Below are positions 22,407-36,208 of a stretch of 64,000 nucleotides of DNA, piece by piece. The notes beneath the pieces are model-generated. The model was not told where the DNA came from. It did no database searches and worked only from the letters and a program-made list of their open reading frames with translations. Made by a program: the position numbers and the translations under genes. This DNA comes from Hymenoscyphus infarciens (Eukaryota; Ascomycota; Leotiomycetes; Helotiales; Helotiaceae): contig LLCB01000041.1 of the NCBI GenBank assembly GCA_001414345.1, positions 124,001 to 188,000 of the forward strand, given 5' to 3'. Position 1 is the first letter of the stretch. Every line of letters begins with the position of its first letter.

Positions 22407-25400
22407 TCTCTCCTCTTTTAAAAAGACTTATTCTAAGTCTTTAGTTAGTAATTAGTATAGTATTAGGTTAATTAGAGTATTATTTGTCTTTTTATTATAA
22501 AGAATATAAAAGTCTTACTATTATAATATCTAGTAGTCGAGGTAGGGTGAGTAGCTAGTAGTATTATTATTTAAGAGCTAATCACTCTTTGTTTACTACT
22601 ATATACTATATAACAATAGAATATAAATAGAAGAGAAGCTAATAATTAGCTAGTAGGTAGAAAGTAGTACGCTACTATAGAGTTGTTATATTCTTACTAT
22701 TATTATATATTATAATAGTAATTATTAAGTAATAAATAATAATTATAAAGTAATAGCTATTATTATAAGTAGTATATTAGTAGGTGACTTTTCTCTAATT
22801 CTAACTTCTCTTCTTCTTTTCTTTTTATCTAAATAATAATAAATAGTAAGAATACCTTCTAATTAGATATATTCTTATATACTAACTTATCTCTTAGAAT
22901 ATATATATTATATATATATATATAAAAGTAAGTTCTTCTCTCCTTAATTAGACTTAATTTAAAGCTAATCTAATATAGTAAAATACCTCTTCTATGTCCT
23001 CCTAGTATACTTCTAGCTACTTACTAAGTCTACTATATTTAGTACCTTTAGGTAAAATCTTAGAATAGAGATTACGTATATGCTTTTAAGAAGCTAAAGT
23101 CGAAGAAGTATAGGTATTACGTAGAGTAGAATACTATATATATCCTAGTAAGTTTAATTCTAAATATATACTAAATCTATTCTAACTTAGGTAGTTACTA
23201 TAGTTTATTAGGAAGGAGTTTAGTAAGCTTATAAGTAAGGAGGAGAAGAAGGAGGTTAAGAAGGCTACTAAGGCCTTAGATAAGGTATTAGTTATTACTA
23301 GTATAGAAGTACTAAAGAATAGTTTAGAGGTATAGTTTACTCTTTTAGAGGAGACTTAGGCACTTTACGCTAAGGTTACTATAAGTACCTCTTACTTATT
23401 AAAGGGGTTTTAGTTACTAATATTTAATAGTCTTTATACTATACTATAGAGGGTAGGACCTTTATCTAAACCTAGGTTTAGGTCCTCTTTAAGGCCTACT
23501 TAAAGAGTTTATAGGCGTCTCTTCTAAAGCCGGTTATAGGAGGTTGCTAAGGTAAGAAGTGTCTCTATAAGGAGAAGGTAGTAGAAGAAGAGCTAATTTA
23601 AGCTCCTTATACTTAGAAGAGTAGAGAGGAGGATAATAAGTTAGAGGAAGGAGAGGCTATAGCTTAGAGAGAGTTAGTAGGCCCTGTTTTAGTAGTAACT
23701 TAGTCTTAGTTCTTTACTTTATTAACTTCGAACATTCTTACTAGTTAGTGTTTTATCTTAGGTTTTTATTATAAGTTCTTTATTAAGAGTAACTAGAATT
23801 AGAGAGTATTAATAGAGTTTTATAAATTAACTCTTTTATCTAATTCTTATCTAATTCCTATATATTAAGCTATTTAGAGAGGTGTTAGAGTAGTCTTAGC
23901 TCTTTTAGATATTTAGTATAAAAGTCTCTTAGATAATATAGTAAACCCTAAAAATTGTCTATAAGATACTAAGTAGGATCTAAATTATATCTAATCTATT
24001 TTACTTAATATTATAGCTATCTTCTAAAAAGTCTACTACTAAGTATTTCTTATACTTCCTATTCTTATATATCTTTAATAATATCTAATAGAGGCTTTAA
24101 AGCCTCTTATTCTAGTAAGGGGGTATTTAAGTCTTTTAAAAGTATATTAGAGGCGAAAACATTATAAATTAATAATCCTTTTAGAAGTTTTAGTCTATAG
24201 AAGTGTCTTATATAATCTAGTATTTTAAAAGGTCTTATCTACTATTTAATAAGCTTTTAGTTAGAACGATTTATCTTAAGATTCTTAGTAGATAAGTAGA
24301 CTTTATCTCTAACGTTCTAGTTAATAGCTCTTTAGTATTAATTTATACTATCTTCTATTCTTTTCTAAGCCTTATCTATATTATCTTTAGCTATCCTCTA
24401 AGTAGAGTATATACGTTAAGCTACTTTTACTACCTTATTATAGTTAAGACGTTCCTAGAGAATAGACGTCTTTAGTATATTCTAGTTCTACGAAGTCCTT
24501 AGGTCGAGTCTAAACTTAAGCTAATAAGAGGTTATACTAATAGATAAGTATAGAAGTGTTATTTATACTCTATTTATTAGAGGGATTAATTCGCTCTAGT
24601 TATCTTAATAGTAGGTTATAAAGGGCCTTAGTCTCTAATTAATATATTAGTTTATTATCTCTATCTATCTATCTATTTATTTATAGTAGGTAGTACTAAG
24701 CTTAAGCTTAATACTAATTATTTAATAAAATTTAGTCTAAAATAATAATATAAATTAAGGTTCTTAATTAGACGTAATCGATTTAGAGTAGTAACTAAAA
24801 TAGTAAATCTATTAAATAAAGAGTTTAGCTAGGCTTTTAGTATCTATAGTTAAGTAGTAAGGTATTAACACCGAATCCTTTCCAAGTCGGTTAATAAACA
24901 CTAGTATAGTATTAAATCTATATTTATCTTTTAGAAATAATTTAAAGTCTATATATAAATATTATATAGGATAGTTAGGTATAAGTAGAGAGTAAAGAAA
25001 GCCTTATTACTTAGTTTATTAAAGATAGGAGTATTTATAGGCTTAATAATTCTCTATATACCTTCTATAGTCTAAAAACATTCTAGCCTAGTAGTAGTAT
25101 TATACTAATAACTAGTATATCTTTTTTATACTTAGATAAGTACTAGATACTTAGTTATAGACTTCTCTAATTAGCTTCGTATAAAGTTCGGTATTTCTTT
25201 AAACGTAAAGTCGATTCTTAAAGAGGAGTAAATTATCTAGTAAGATAGAGTATTTATCTAGAAGTTTATAACGTTCTTTTTAAAAAAAGTATAGGTTATC
25301 TTCTTTTAACTTTTAAATTATATTTAAACTTAACTCTAGAATAATATCTATTATATTAAGAGATATAAACTATTCTTATAAAAAGATTTAAGTAAGTTTA

Positions 25401-28400
25401 GCGTTAATTTAAAGGTCTAACTAATTAGGTCTTAAGAGGGTATAAGAGCAGCTATCTAATTTAACTCGATTATAGGTTTTTAGGTTTTATTTATATTAAG
25501 TTAATATATCTACTTTTTAATTACTCTTCTTAGACGTAAATTAGATCTAAAAGTTAAAGTCTAATAAAAACTCTATCTATTAGACTTACTTAGCTATAAG
25601 TAGCTTAGTTATTATAAAGTATTCTAATAATCTATAATCTAAATATATATTAATACACTTCTAATATAATATAAGTTTAAGGTACTATTTCTTAAAAGCT
25701 TTTATAATAGTAGATAGTTCTTTATTATAGATCTTTTAATTTAATTTATAGCTAACTAAGATGTATAAGTAGAACCTAATAAGGTACTAAAGGCTATTAT
25801 ATTATTATAAGAATATACTAGCTATTACTCCTTCTAAGGAGTCTATTTCTACCTTTATATTATAATTAGAGTTAAAGTAGTATAAGGTTTATATAGTAAG
25901 TAGCCTAGTTCTTAACACTTTAAAGGCTTTATTATATTTAGATGTCTATAGAAATAGCTCTATAAAGTATATTATTATAGTTAAGGGTTTAGTAATTTTA
26001 GTATAACCTTTAATAAATTATCTATAGAATCCTATAAACCTTAGATAAGACTTTATACCTATTATAGTATTAGGTTAGACCTAGTTTTATAAAGGCTCTA
26101 CTTTTTTAAAGTTAACTTTAAGTTCTTTTATAGTTAAGATAAATCCTAAGTATTTAACTCTAGTAATACTAAATTCGCTTTTCTTAATATCTATCTAAAG
26201 TCCTACTTCTTAGAGCTAATTTAGAACCTTCTTAACCTATTTCTTATATTCTTTAATAGTATTTAAATAAATTAAAATATTATCTAAGTAGATAATATAA
26301 AAGTTGTCTAAATAGTTAATTAAGACGTTATTTATATAATATTAATAAGTAGTAGAGCTATTATAGAGTCTAAAAGGAAAGACCTTATATTTATATATAC
26401 TATACCTAGTTCTAAACGTAGTTATCTCTTCTAATTTAAAGTCTATTTAGATATAATAGAAAGCTTGTCTAATATCTAATTTAGTAAAGATTTTAACTAT
26501 TCTTATCTTAGAAAGGAGCTTATTAATATAAGGAATCGAGTATAGATTATTTTAAGTTAAAGCGTTTAACTTCTTATAATTAATATAGAACTATAACTTA
26601 TTACTATTAGCCTTTTTAATAAAGAGTACTAGAGAAGTAAAAGAGCTATTACTATTAATAATAAACCTCTTATCTAGATTCTCTATAAGATACTCCTTTA
26701 TAGCTTTAAGCTCTATAGTTAACTATTAGTATAAAGGCGAAAAAGAGTTAGAAAGTAGCTTATTTAAAGTAATCTTATAGTTATATTCTTAGTAAGAAGG
26801 GAGCTTATTAGAAGCTACTTTTAAGAATACGTCTTTATAGAATAAGTAATACTTTAGGAGTTAGGTCTATATTAGAGCCCTTATCTTATCGTTGTCTTAG
26901 AGAGAGGCTGATCTCTTGTTAATAACCTGATCTAGCTTATAGAGGCTTATTATGTAAAATTCTAAATTAGGCTGTTTTATATTATAATATATCGTGTTTA
27001 TACTTATTTTATAAATAAAAGAGTATAAGGTTTAGCCTTTTAAAGCTATACTAGTAGTTTATAGAGGCTTTAAACTAAAGTCAGATATTAAAATTTTAAG
27101 AAGTATTATTATAAATAGAAATAATAACTTAGTAATATTTATAAGTCTATCTTTTTTATATCTTTCTTATTACTAGATAGTATATTCTCTTTAATTTATA
27201 TCTAACTAGTAATTTAAAAAGAGTTTCTAGTTTTAGCTAAAAAGAGAAAGTAAAATTTCCTTACTATAGTAGAGAGTTAAGAGGTAATTAGCTAGTTAAA
27301 TGATTTAGCTCTTTAAAGGGTTAAAAAGGACTTTAAAGTAGTTTAACTATTTATTACTAATAATTAAGTCTTACTATCTAAGGTCTAGGATAATAAAGAA
27401 GTAGTTAAAAATATAATATTTATTAATATTTAGATATAATTATATAAACTAATTTACCTAGCTTTTAGTACTATTATTATATCTATAAATAGATACTATA
27501 TATAGTAATCTCTAAATCTTTAAACCTATTAACTTTAATAAGTATAGAGCTAGAAGCTAATTTAGAAATAGATACCTATTTACTTTTATATCTACTAAAG
27601 CTTATATTTTAATACTATATCTCTATATACTAAGAGTAGTATTTATAAGGAATTGTTTTCCTCTTATAAGCTTAGAAAGATTAAGTCTAGCTAGATTATA
27701 TTTATATAAGCTTAGAAAGAAATTTTTACCTAGGCCTCTTTGTTTTCCTCCTAGCTTAGCTTAAAGTTAGAGTACTTTTTAGAAGGTTATTCTTCTTTAG
27801 ATTAATTATCTATCTTATTAATAGTAAGAAGATTAGAGTAATTAGGTTTAAAATACCTAGGCTTATTATAATAGTAATAATTTATACTAGTAAGGACTTA
27901 GTTTATTAATATAGTCTTTAATTTTTTACTAGTAGAAAATAGTTTAAGAGTTTATAAAATCTTCTAAGATATAAGATTAAGTCTATATAAGAGTAAGAAG
28001 GTTTTTAAAATAGAGCTAGGTAAAGATTAAAAAGTACTTATCTTTTTAAATAATAAGATTATACTAATTAGTTTAGCTATAATACTAGTTATAGATAACT
28101 CTATATTTTAGCGTTTCTCTTTATCTAGAGCTAAAAGATATACTACTATCTTATTAAAATTATGATTCTAATCTCTCTTAGCTAAAGTAGAGCTACCTTA
28201 GAGCTATAGTATAATCTTGTCTTATATTAAGTAAAATCTTTTTAACTCTAGTATTCCTCTAAGTATAGCTATACTTAAGAAGTATACTTTAAAATCTAAA
28301 AAAGTTTCCCTTATATAACTCTTTCTATCTATTTATAGAGCTTAAAATTTATTCTAAGCATCTTTCTTCTTATAACTAGTTAAGAAGTAGGAATTAAGGA

Positions 28401-29502
28401 GTTCGATTATATCTTATTAATCTTTAAAAGCTATATTACCTAAATTAGACTTATATTAAGGCTTTAAGTAGTTCTTAGTAAGTTTTATAGTTATTTTCTA
28501 GATAAGAGCTTTATAAGTTTTAAGTATATAGTAATAGTTAGTATTTACTTAGAGTCTATTATATATAGATATCTTCTATTACTTATAAGTAAGTAAAGTA
28601 CTATTGTCTAAAGGTTTAATTTTCTCTATAATTTTACTTTTAATAGGTTAAAGAGCTTTTAAAGTACTTTTAAGTTATAGATATAGAGAAGGTTATTATA
28701 AAGAAGGAATATTAAGAGTAGGGTCTTATCTCTAATAATAGTTTAAAAAGATAAAAGGTGGTGTTTATATAGGTTAGAAGAGACTTAAACTATAGTTATT
28801 ATTTAGTAGCTATTAGCTAATTTACTATACTAGGTCTAATAATTAAGCGATTTAATTATCTTACTCTAAAATTTTCTATTCTTTTTCTTAATCCTTAGCC
28901 TCTATAACTTAGATTATACTCTATATCTCGTCTATATTAGAGAAGTCTTATTAATCTCTCTAGCTTTTAGGCGTAGAGCTTTTACCTTTATTATTCTTAG
29001 ACTTCTTAATATTCTTAGAGCTATAGTACTAAGTTAAGGACCTTTTAGTAGAGGCTTAACTTTATTACCTATAGAAGGGCTCTATACTTAAGAGTAGAGC
29101 TTAGAAAGGACCTAGAGTTACTCTAGATTCTAATATATTAAATGTTAAATTAGAGAGAGGTAAAGAGGCGATTTAGGAGTTTTCTAGATAACTATTTATA
29201 TTATTAACTATTTAAATTATATATAGTAATCCCTATATAAAGAGGGTTATTAGGATTCTTAGGAACACTTAGTATATTCTAATCCCTTAATATGTAAAAT
29301 ACGATTTTTACTAGCTATTTATATAAATACTAAACCCTAGTATTACTAGCTGTCTAGGAGATCTCTAGAATCCTAGCTATTTAAGAATATATTATTATAG
29401 TCTAATTAGAAGCTAAATTAAAATTAAAATAAAAAAAGTAATAATAAGCTTAAAAGAGATATTATAAAGGCTGTTACTAGTAAAGAAAAGTTATTGTTTT
29501 TA
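22407..29502 (-). pseudogene. gag-pol remnant of element A
   Basis: This was a gag-pol coding region and is now full of stops from RIP. Read on minus, 26255-26305 encodes YLDN followed by ILIY, the expected G-to-A decayed form of the YLDD-ILIY reverse-transcriptase catalytic box. gag should lie towards 28-29.4 kb, and RNase H and integrase towards 23-26 kb, by Ty3/gypsy order. The 3' end of this region (22407 to about 23440) is repeated at 36209-37247. No domain other than RT is legible enough to place with confidence. Confidence 0.7.
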
Positions 29503-29979
29503 TATAATAGTACGAAATATATATAACTATAATAGAGGTATATAAGAGTATATATAGTAGAATAACGTATATAGATACTAAGCACTAATATAGAAGAAAA
29601 TAATAACTATCCTTCTATTATACTAAACATAAACGTCTATATATAAGAAGGTTAGAAGCTTCTAAGTTCTAATAATAATAATAACTAAGCTCTATCTAAT
29701 ATAGCTAATATTAAATAATAAGAGCTAAAAAGCTAAATATATAACCTCTAATCCTTTAGAAAGCTAAATATATAACATTTGAACCTTAATCCCTTTTATA
29801 TATAAATATTAGATATTAATACCTTTAGTACTTTACTCGTATAAGTATTAGTTATTTGTAATCTTAGCTCTAAGGGTATTAGAGGTATTAGCACTACTTA
29901 GAGGTATCGGCAGTTTCACGAATGCCGACAATTCAGAATAGTGCTATTATATAATAATCCAGGATAGCATGCTATTACA
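29503..29979 (-). repeat. LTR of element A (right, 5' LTR)
   Basis: This is the 477 bp partner of 21911-22406. Its right end (…GGCAGTTTCACGAATGCCGA…, then GCATGCTATTACA) is less RIPped than its left end. Confidence 0.85.
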
Positions 29980-30579
29980 ACTACTAGTATTTTTACTAAA
30001 TTAATAGAATAAAAAGAAGAAGGTTTAGTTGTCTTTTAGTAGACCTAAAAGTTAGATTAGAGGTTATACTAGATTACTTAGATCCTTTCTCTTAGTTAAT
30101 AGAATTAAAGTTATTAAAGGTATTAGTTATTATTATTATTATATAGTAGATACTTATAAAGCTTTATCTCTAGCTTTTATATTAGATTAGGTGTTTTAAG
30201 TAATATTTTTAGCTAGAGGTTATTATTATTAGAGTTATTATTACTATAGCTTTTATTATCTTTTAGTATATTTCTATATATATTTATAATAAGATTTAAA
30301 GACTTTAGTACTAGCTTCTTCTAATACTATAGCTTTTAATTCTTTGTCTAACTACTTAGTTTAGTTAACCTTAATAGTGATATTATATAGTGTCTAAGAT
30401 ATAAGTATTTTATATCTATCTATCTTAATCTATATATCTCTTCTATAAAGTGTCTATTATAACTTAGTATTTATAGATTAGTAGATCTTAGCGAATTTAT
30501 CTTAATTCTATTTTTTAAAGTCTATTTAAAATTCGTCTTAAAAAAGAAGATCTTTGTTCTCTTCTTTAATATACTTCTC
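29980..30579. repeat. RIPped sequence interrupted by element C (left part)
   Basis: This is AT-rich decayed repeat. Its right edge (CTTCTTTAATATACTTCTC) reappears immediately after element C at 34806, so this piece and 34811-35840 were continuous before element C inserted. The family is not recognisable. Confidence 0.6.
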
Positions 30580-30943
30580 TATAACAGCACGAAATATACA
30601 CAACTATAGTAGAGGCATATAGGAGTGCGTATGGTAGAATAACGTATGTAGATACTAGGCTCTGATACGGAAGAAAACAATAACTAGCCTTTTCTGACTC
30701 TAGGAGTAGGCTGCTATATATAAGAGGTTTTAGATAATATAAAAAGGGGTACGAAACCGAACAACGACATACGTCGGCTAATACAAAAGCCTGAACCTTA
30801 TAAAGTACGTCTAAAAGTCTAGATAGATATACGAACGTATATAACCTTCTTAAATTAGACAATGTAAAATAACAACTACTGAAAGCTTATATATACGGCA
30901 TATGCCACGTAATATCAGCTATATAGGACGGCATGCTATCACA
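30580..30943 (-). repeat. LTR of element C (left)
   Basis: This 364 bp repeat begins TATAACAGCACG and ends GCATGCTATCACA. It is homologous to 34442-34805, and to the intact but 58 bp shorter LTR at 38630-38935 in the opposite orientation. Confidence 0.85.
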
Positions 30944-31864
30944 TCCCTCTCTCTTAAAAAAGACTCGTCCTAAGTCTTCTATCTCTTATTATTCAGGGTT
31001 TAAGGTAGAATCGGGATGGTGTAAGTGTTATAACATTTGTCGTATTTGTTGATTTTATTGTAAGCGAGAAGGTTAGGGTCTGAATCATAACTGACCCAGG
31101 TTCGAAGATGCTTTGTTTATCGTAATTTTATCGTAAGCGAGACGAGTGTCAAGATGTCGGGTCTAAATCGTAACCGACCTAATTCGTAGATGCTTATAAA
31201 ATAGAGACTTCGTTTCTAATCCTTCAGTATTAAAGTAAGTATTCGTGTCTGCTAAAAGAGTATAGTCTAATCTATCTAGTAGGTTAGAAAAAGTTTAAAG
31301 TTTAAAAAGTTTAAAAAGTTTAAAAGTTTAGAGTAAAATTAGAAAAAAGTTCAAAAGTTGAATTCGAAAGTTCAAAGTAGAGTCAGAAGTCGTTCGGTTA
31401 AGAGGCAGTGATAACTCAGTTAAGAGCTTACTTCGAGAGTGTACTGATTTGTATCTGATTCGAATCGCTAAAAGAGTGTTGGTCTGAAAAAGTTCAGAAT
31501 AAAGTCGGAGCCGAATTCAGAATAGAGTCGGAGGTCGTTCGGTCGTGATTGGCGGTGATAACTCAGTTAAGAGCTCACTTCGAGAGCGTACCGATTCGCA
31601 TCCGATTCGAATTCTCTGATTCGAATTTATTAAAAGAGTGTAAGTTCGTCTGAACTAAGGTTAGTAGGGACTTAGAGTGAAGTCGGAAACGAAAAGTCGA
31701 TAATGTCGTAGATAGTGATAACTTAGCTAAGAGGTTACTATCCTTTCGAGAGTGTACTGATTCGTATCCGAGTCGAATTTAGATGAAAAAGAGGACTTCT
31801 GGCCCGCTAGAAGTGAAAAGAAAGTAATAAAAGTAAGAAAGACTCTATGCCGGAGTCGGTGGGG

Positions 31865-32247
31865 TTTCGGCTGGTTAAAATAAAAGAGTTGTTACCGAAT
31901 GTTATTAAAGTTTTGCCGTCCGAAGTTTAGGATAACAAAAGGGGTAGTTTTGGCTGGTTAAAGGCGAAGTTGTTGCCGAATGTTGAAAATGCTGTCCGAT
32001 GTTCAGGACAACAAAAAGGGGTAGGGTTTCGGCTGGTCAAAGGCGAAGTTGATGCCGAAGTTGTCTTGCTATCCGAGTCGCCAGGATTACAAAAGGAGGA
32101 GTTTCGGCTGGTCAAATGAACTTGATGCCGAAGTTTGTCGAATTGTCCGAGTATCTGGGGATAATAAAAGGGGTGGTTTCGGCTGGTCAAAAGAGTTATT
32201 GCTGAATGTTGAAAACGCTGTCTAAAGTTTGGATAATAAAAAAAGGG
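31865..32247. repeat. Tandem array of ~75-83 bp units in element C
   Basis: Five units start at about 31865, 31948, 32027, 32102 and 32177. Each opens with TTTCGGCTGGTCAAA (or a RIP variant) and closes with an AACAAAAGGGG-like purine run. A sixth, more decayed unit follows near 32490. The same units occur reversed at 37880-38090 in the chimeric element, so the array belongs to the family and is not a local accident. Confidence 0.8.
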
Positions 32248-34441
32248 TGTAGTCTAATCCGTCTAGCGAGTTAGAGAAAAATTTCAAAAGTTAAAAGTGA
32301 ATTTAGAGTAGAGTTAGAAGCGAATATTAAGAGGTAACGTTATAGGTAATAGTGATATCTTAGCTAAGAGTTCACTTCGAGGGTGTACTGATTTATATCT
32401 AATTCGAATTTAAATAAAACTTCTAAGTCTAGCTAGAAGTAAAAGAAAGTAAGAAAGTAAAGAATATAAGACTCTGTACTAGAGTTAGTAGGGTTTTAGG
32501 TAGTTAAAGGCGAAGTTGTTTCCAAAGTTGTTAAGTTTCGCTATCTGAAGTTTAGAATAATAAAAAGAGTAGTTTTAGCTAGTTAAAAGAATTATTACTG
32601 AAGTTTAAAAAAAGGGGTATAGTTTTAGGTATAACATTTATTAGTACTGTTATAAGAACTATGTTATTTAGGCCTATAGGCCGCCTTGTTCCCTTTAAGG
32701 TACTTAAGGACTTATTTATCTTCTGATTTCGAAGAAAGAGTTACTATTAGATCGTAGAGAGTTTAGAGCTAAATCAGATAAGGAGGGGTATTCTGAACCG
32801 TAGTACTGATATCTCGTAACTTAGTGTTTTAGTATGTCTTCTTATCTATAGCTAAAAGATTAGATACTATTTTAGTAGTTATAATTCTAGCGTCTCTTAA
32901 GAGTAGTAGACGCGTTTTAGGGCTAAGGTATAATCTTGTCCTATATATAGAAGAACCTGTCTAACTCTAGTATTTCTCTAAGTATAGCTATACTTGAGAA
33001 GTAACCTTTTAAAGTTGGTAAAAGTTTCTTTAGTATAATCTTATTCTTAATTCCACTTCTATCTCTTTTAACTTCTATCTCTTTTAACCTTTGTACCGGC
33101 GGCTAGGGCTCGGTTTATAACCGTAGTCTTTTTAAATGTTTGCTAGTAGAGGTTCGAGGAAAAAGTTTAGAGTAGAGTCGGATGATGTTTAGTCGGCATT
33201 ATTAAAGATAGCGATAACTTAGCTAAGAGCTTGCTTCTAAGTTTTGTCCTAATAGAAAGCGTATTTTAACCGATTCGTATCTGATTCGTATCTGATTCGA
33301 GGGTTGGGAAGTGGTAGGAAGGCATTAGAGGCAGCGGTGTCTCTTAAGCGAAAGAGGTCTGAATTCGGGCTTTGAAAAGTAAAGGAGGGTTTAAATAAGA
33401 GTTAGATTAGTAAGAGTTTAGAGCTGGGATTTGGTTATTAACTTCGAAGTTTACTTATAATTTTATCCTTTATCTCTCTAACTAATCGTTTTTTCCTTTG
33501 TTTTTATACTACTATCTCGTCTATATATCGTCTATATTTAAGAAGTCTCGCTTATCGTTTTATTAGAATCTTCTAGGTCTTAGTATATAGGGGTGATTTA
33601 GAAAGAGTTTAGAGGGTCTTTCGAAAAGGGGAGTAGTCTTAGAAGAGGTTGTCGCTTAACGCTATTTAGCGGAACTAGGTTTAATATTTTAAAGATATTA
33701 ATAGAGGGTATATTAAAAGGTATTAGAGGCAGCTGCTCGTAGCTAAAAAGAGTAATTAGAGCTTTAAAGTAGGAGAGAGTTCGATTAAAGGTTCGAAAGA
33801 GGATTAGATTAGAGAGGGTTTAGAGTAGCGATTTATTAACTTTAAATATTATTTATCCGTCTTTCTAGCTTAGCTAGCTAATTCCTTATTTCTTGATTTT
33901 CTACTTCTAAAGCTTATATAACCGACTATATCTAGTCTATATTTGAGAAGTCTTACTAGTCTCTTTAACCGTTGTTATTTCTTTAGGATCTTCTAGATCT
34001 TAGTATATAGGTGCTATTTAGGCGGCTTTTAGGAAGAGAGGTGGCCCTAGAAGGTTGTTTAACGCCTTATAGTAGAACTAGGTTCGACATCTTCGTCGAT
34101 TTAGAGAGGGGGGGGGGGTAAGGTCAGATTCGGAAGCCTTCTAGATGACTATTATAAGTCGACTTATTTACTAAACCTAGGGTTATTAAGACTCTTAAGA
34201 ACACTTAGTATATTCTAATCCTTTAACGTATACTGAAACACGATTTTTACTAGCTATTTATATAAATACTAAACCCTAGTATTACTAGCTGTCTAGGTAG
34301 TCTCTAATTACCTAGCTATATAAGAATATCGTTATAATATTCTAAATCGAGTATAAATCGACTTCTAAATAAGGAGTAGTAACAAGCTCGAAAAGAGATA
34401 TTATTAAGGCTGTTACTAGCGAAGAAGAGTTATTATTTTTA

Positions 34442-34805
34442 TATAATAGTACGAAATATATATAACTATAGTAGAGGCATATAGGAGTATATATAGTAGA
34501 ATGACGTATATAGATACTAGGCTCTAATATAGAAGAAAACAATAACTAGCCTTTTCTAACTCTAGGAGTAGGCTACTATATATAAGAGGTTTTAGATAAT
34601 ATAAAAAGGGGTACGAAACCGAACAACGACATACGTTAGCTAATACAAAAGCCCGAATCTTACGAAGTACGTCCGAAAGTCTAGACAGATGTATAGACGT
34701 ACGTAACCTTTCTAAATTAGACAATATAAAACAACAACTACTAAAAGCTTATATATACGGCATATACCACGTAATATCGGCTATATAGGACGGCATGCCG
34801 TCACA
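34442..34805 (-). repeat. LTR of element C (right)
   Basis: This 364 bp repeat begins TATAATAGTACG and ends CGGCATGCCGTCACA, followed directly by the TTCTC target duplication. Confidence 0.85.
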
Positions 34806-34810
34806 TTCTC

Positions 34811-35840
34811 TTCTTTAATATACTTCTCTTCTTACTCTATTATAAAAATCGTCTCTTCTATTTATATTAACTTTAGCTTTAGTACTAGCTTTAGAGCTTG
34901 TTATAGTACTAAAGTTAGTATTAAAGTTAAAGCTTTTAAAGTCGTTGGAATCGGTATTAATATATCTATTATATTATAGATATTATTATTACTTAAATTA
35001 ATATTATTAAAAGTCTATTTATACTTTACTTAGTAGATAAAAGGGATATTAGATTTTAAGTAAATAGGTGTCTTAGAGAGTATAAATTATCTTAGAAGAT
35101 AATAGAAGGTTAGAGAAGCTATTAGAATAATATTAAAAGGTTAATATTAGTAATTAGTGCTTCTTATATTAAGAAGCGTTTATAATATATTATTAAAAAT
35201 TTTAATAGTAGAAGGAACTACGATCTATAAAGAGGAGTCTACTAGTAATATTAAGTTTACTTTTATATAAGTATACTTATAGTAGAAATATATAAAGTAA
35301 CTAAGTATCTAATCTATATATCTACTAATTAGTATTAGTATAACTTATAGTTATAAAAGCAATATAAAAAGAGTTATATTATTATTCGTATATATCGAGT
35401 AAAGCTAGCTACGATGTCTACTTAAGTAGCTCTTAAGTAAGAAGTATATATACCTATGTATACTAATCTGATTCGCTATTTACCTCTTGAATATATACCG
35501 ACACTAGTAGCTAAAAAGACTAGTTAAATATAAAAATAAATAAAAAGTATTTAATATAGTATTATGATTTTTTATTCTAAATAAAAGCTTATCTTATATT
35601 ATACTTTTTTAGTACTAAGATATACTAAGACATCTACTAAAAGAGAGTAGAAACTAAATAGATATTTAAAAGCTATATATTATATTTAGAAATATATTAA
35701 AGACTTAGAAATAATAGTTTAAATAGTTAGTATTTATTATAAGTTATTCTAAGTTGAATATCTACTAAGTTATCTAAGATATATAGAGTAACTCTAAGAG
35801 TGATTTTGATAAGACGTATATAAGATAAGAAGTTTATAAA
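34811..35840. repeat. RIPped sequence interrupted by element C (right part)
   Basis: This is a continuation of 29980-30579. It is AT-rich and decayed, with no open frame or recognisable domain. It ends at the TTAGT target duplication of the chimeric element. Confidence 0.55.
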
Positions 35841-35845
35841 TTAGT

Positions 35846-36208
35846 TATAACGATACGAAATATATACTACTAGAGAAGAGGTATATAGAAGTACGTTCGA
35901 GATAGAATAATATATATAAATACTAAGTACTAATATAGAAGAAAAGGAAAAACTATTCTTCTTCTATACTAAGTATAAATATCTATATATAAGAGATTAG
36001 AGACTACTAAGTCTTAATAAGAATAATAACCGAGCTCTTTCTAATATAGCTACTAAAATAATAAGAGCTTTAAAGCTAAATATATAAGATCTTAAAGCGA
36101 AATATATAATATCTAGACCTTACTCTCTTTAGCACCTTCTTTCTTATAAGTTATAAGAGTATTAGTAGTTTTATAAATGTCGATAATTTAGAATAGCGTG
36201 CTATTATA
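35846..36208 (-). repeat. LTR of chimeric element (left, RIPped)
   Basis: This 363 bp repeat pairs with 38972-39287. The differences I see between the two copies are C-to-T and G-to-A here. Confidence 0.85.

Larger units (their letters stand above)
21911..29979 (-). mobile_element. Ty3/gypsy LTR retrotransposon relic, 8.07 kb (element A)
   Basis: Two long terminal repeats (21911-22406 and 29503-29979) bracket 7.1 kb of RIP-mutated internal sequence. The coding direction is minus. The 5' LTR is the right one, and a purine tract (AAAAGAGGAGAGA on minus) abuts the left LTR, as a polypurine tract should. The RT active-site box is legible on minus near 26255-26305. All frames are destroyed. The LTR ends read TATAATAG…, the RIP form of the TGTAACGG…/…ATCACA ends seen in the intact relative at 38630-38935. 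I could not find a clean target duplication. It is non-functional. Confidence 0.82.
30580..34805 (-). mobile_element. LTR retrotransposon without legible pol, 4.23 kb (element C)
   Basis: Two LTRs of identical length (364 bp; 30580-30943 and 34442-34805) flank 3.5 kb of internal DNA. The 5-bp target duplication TTCTC is intact at 30575-30579 and 34806-34810. RIP is moderate: many CG and GC words survive. The internal region contains a tandem array (31865-32247) and no reverse-transcriptase motif I can read. The size fits a non-autonomous (LARD-like) element relying on a gag-pol relative. Its LTR tips resemble those of element A. Coding direction is taken as minus by analogy with A. Confidence 0.82.

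Noticed and set aside
29980..29984. Target duplication for element A
   Set aside because: Bases flanking the two LTRs (…ATTAA before 21911, ACTAC after 29979) do not match even allowing RIP changes.
31865..32247. CRISPR-like array
   Set aside because: The units are contiguous 75-83 bp tandem repeats with no unique spacers, inside a fungal retroelement.
30566..34724. Frames of 60-98 codons inside element C and its LTRs
   Set aside because: They are readings of LTR or tandem-array DNA and recur in related copies. No gag, protease or pol motif is present.
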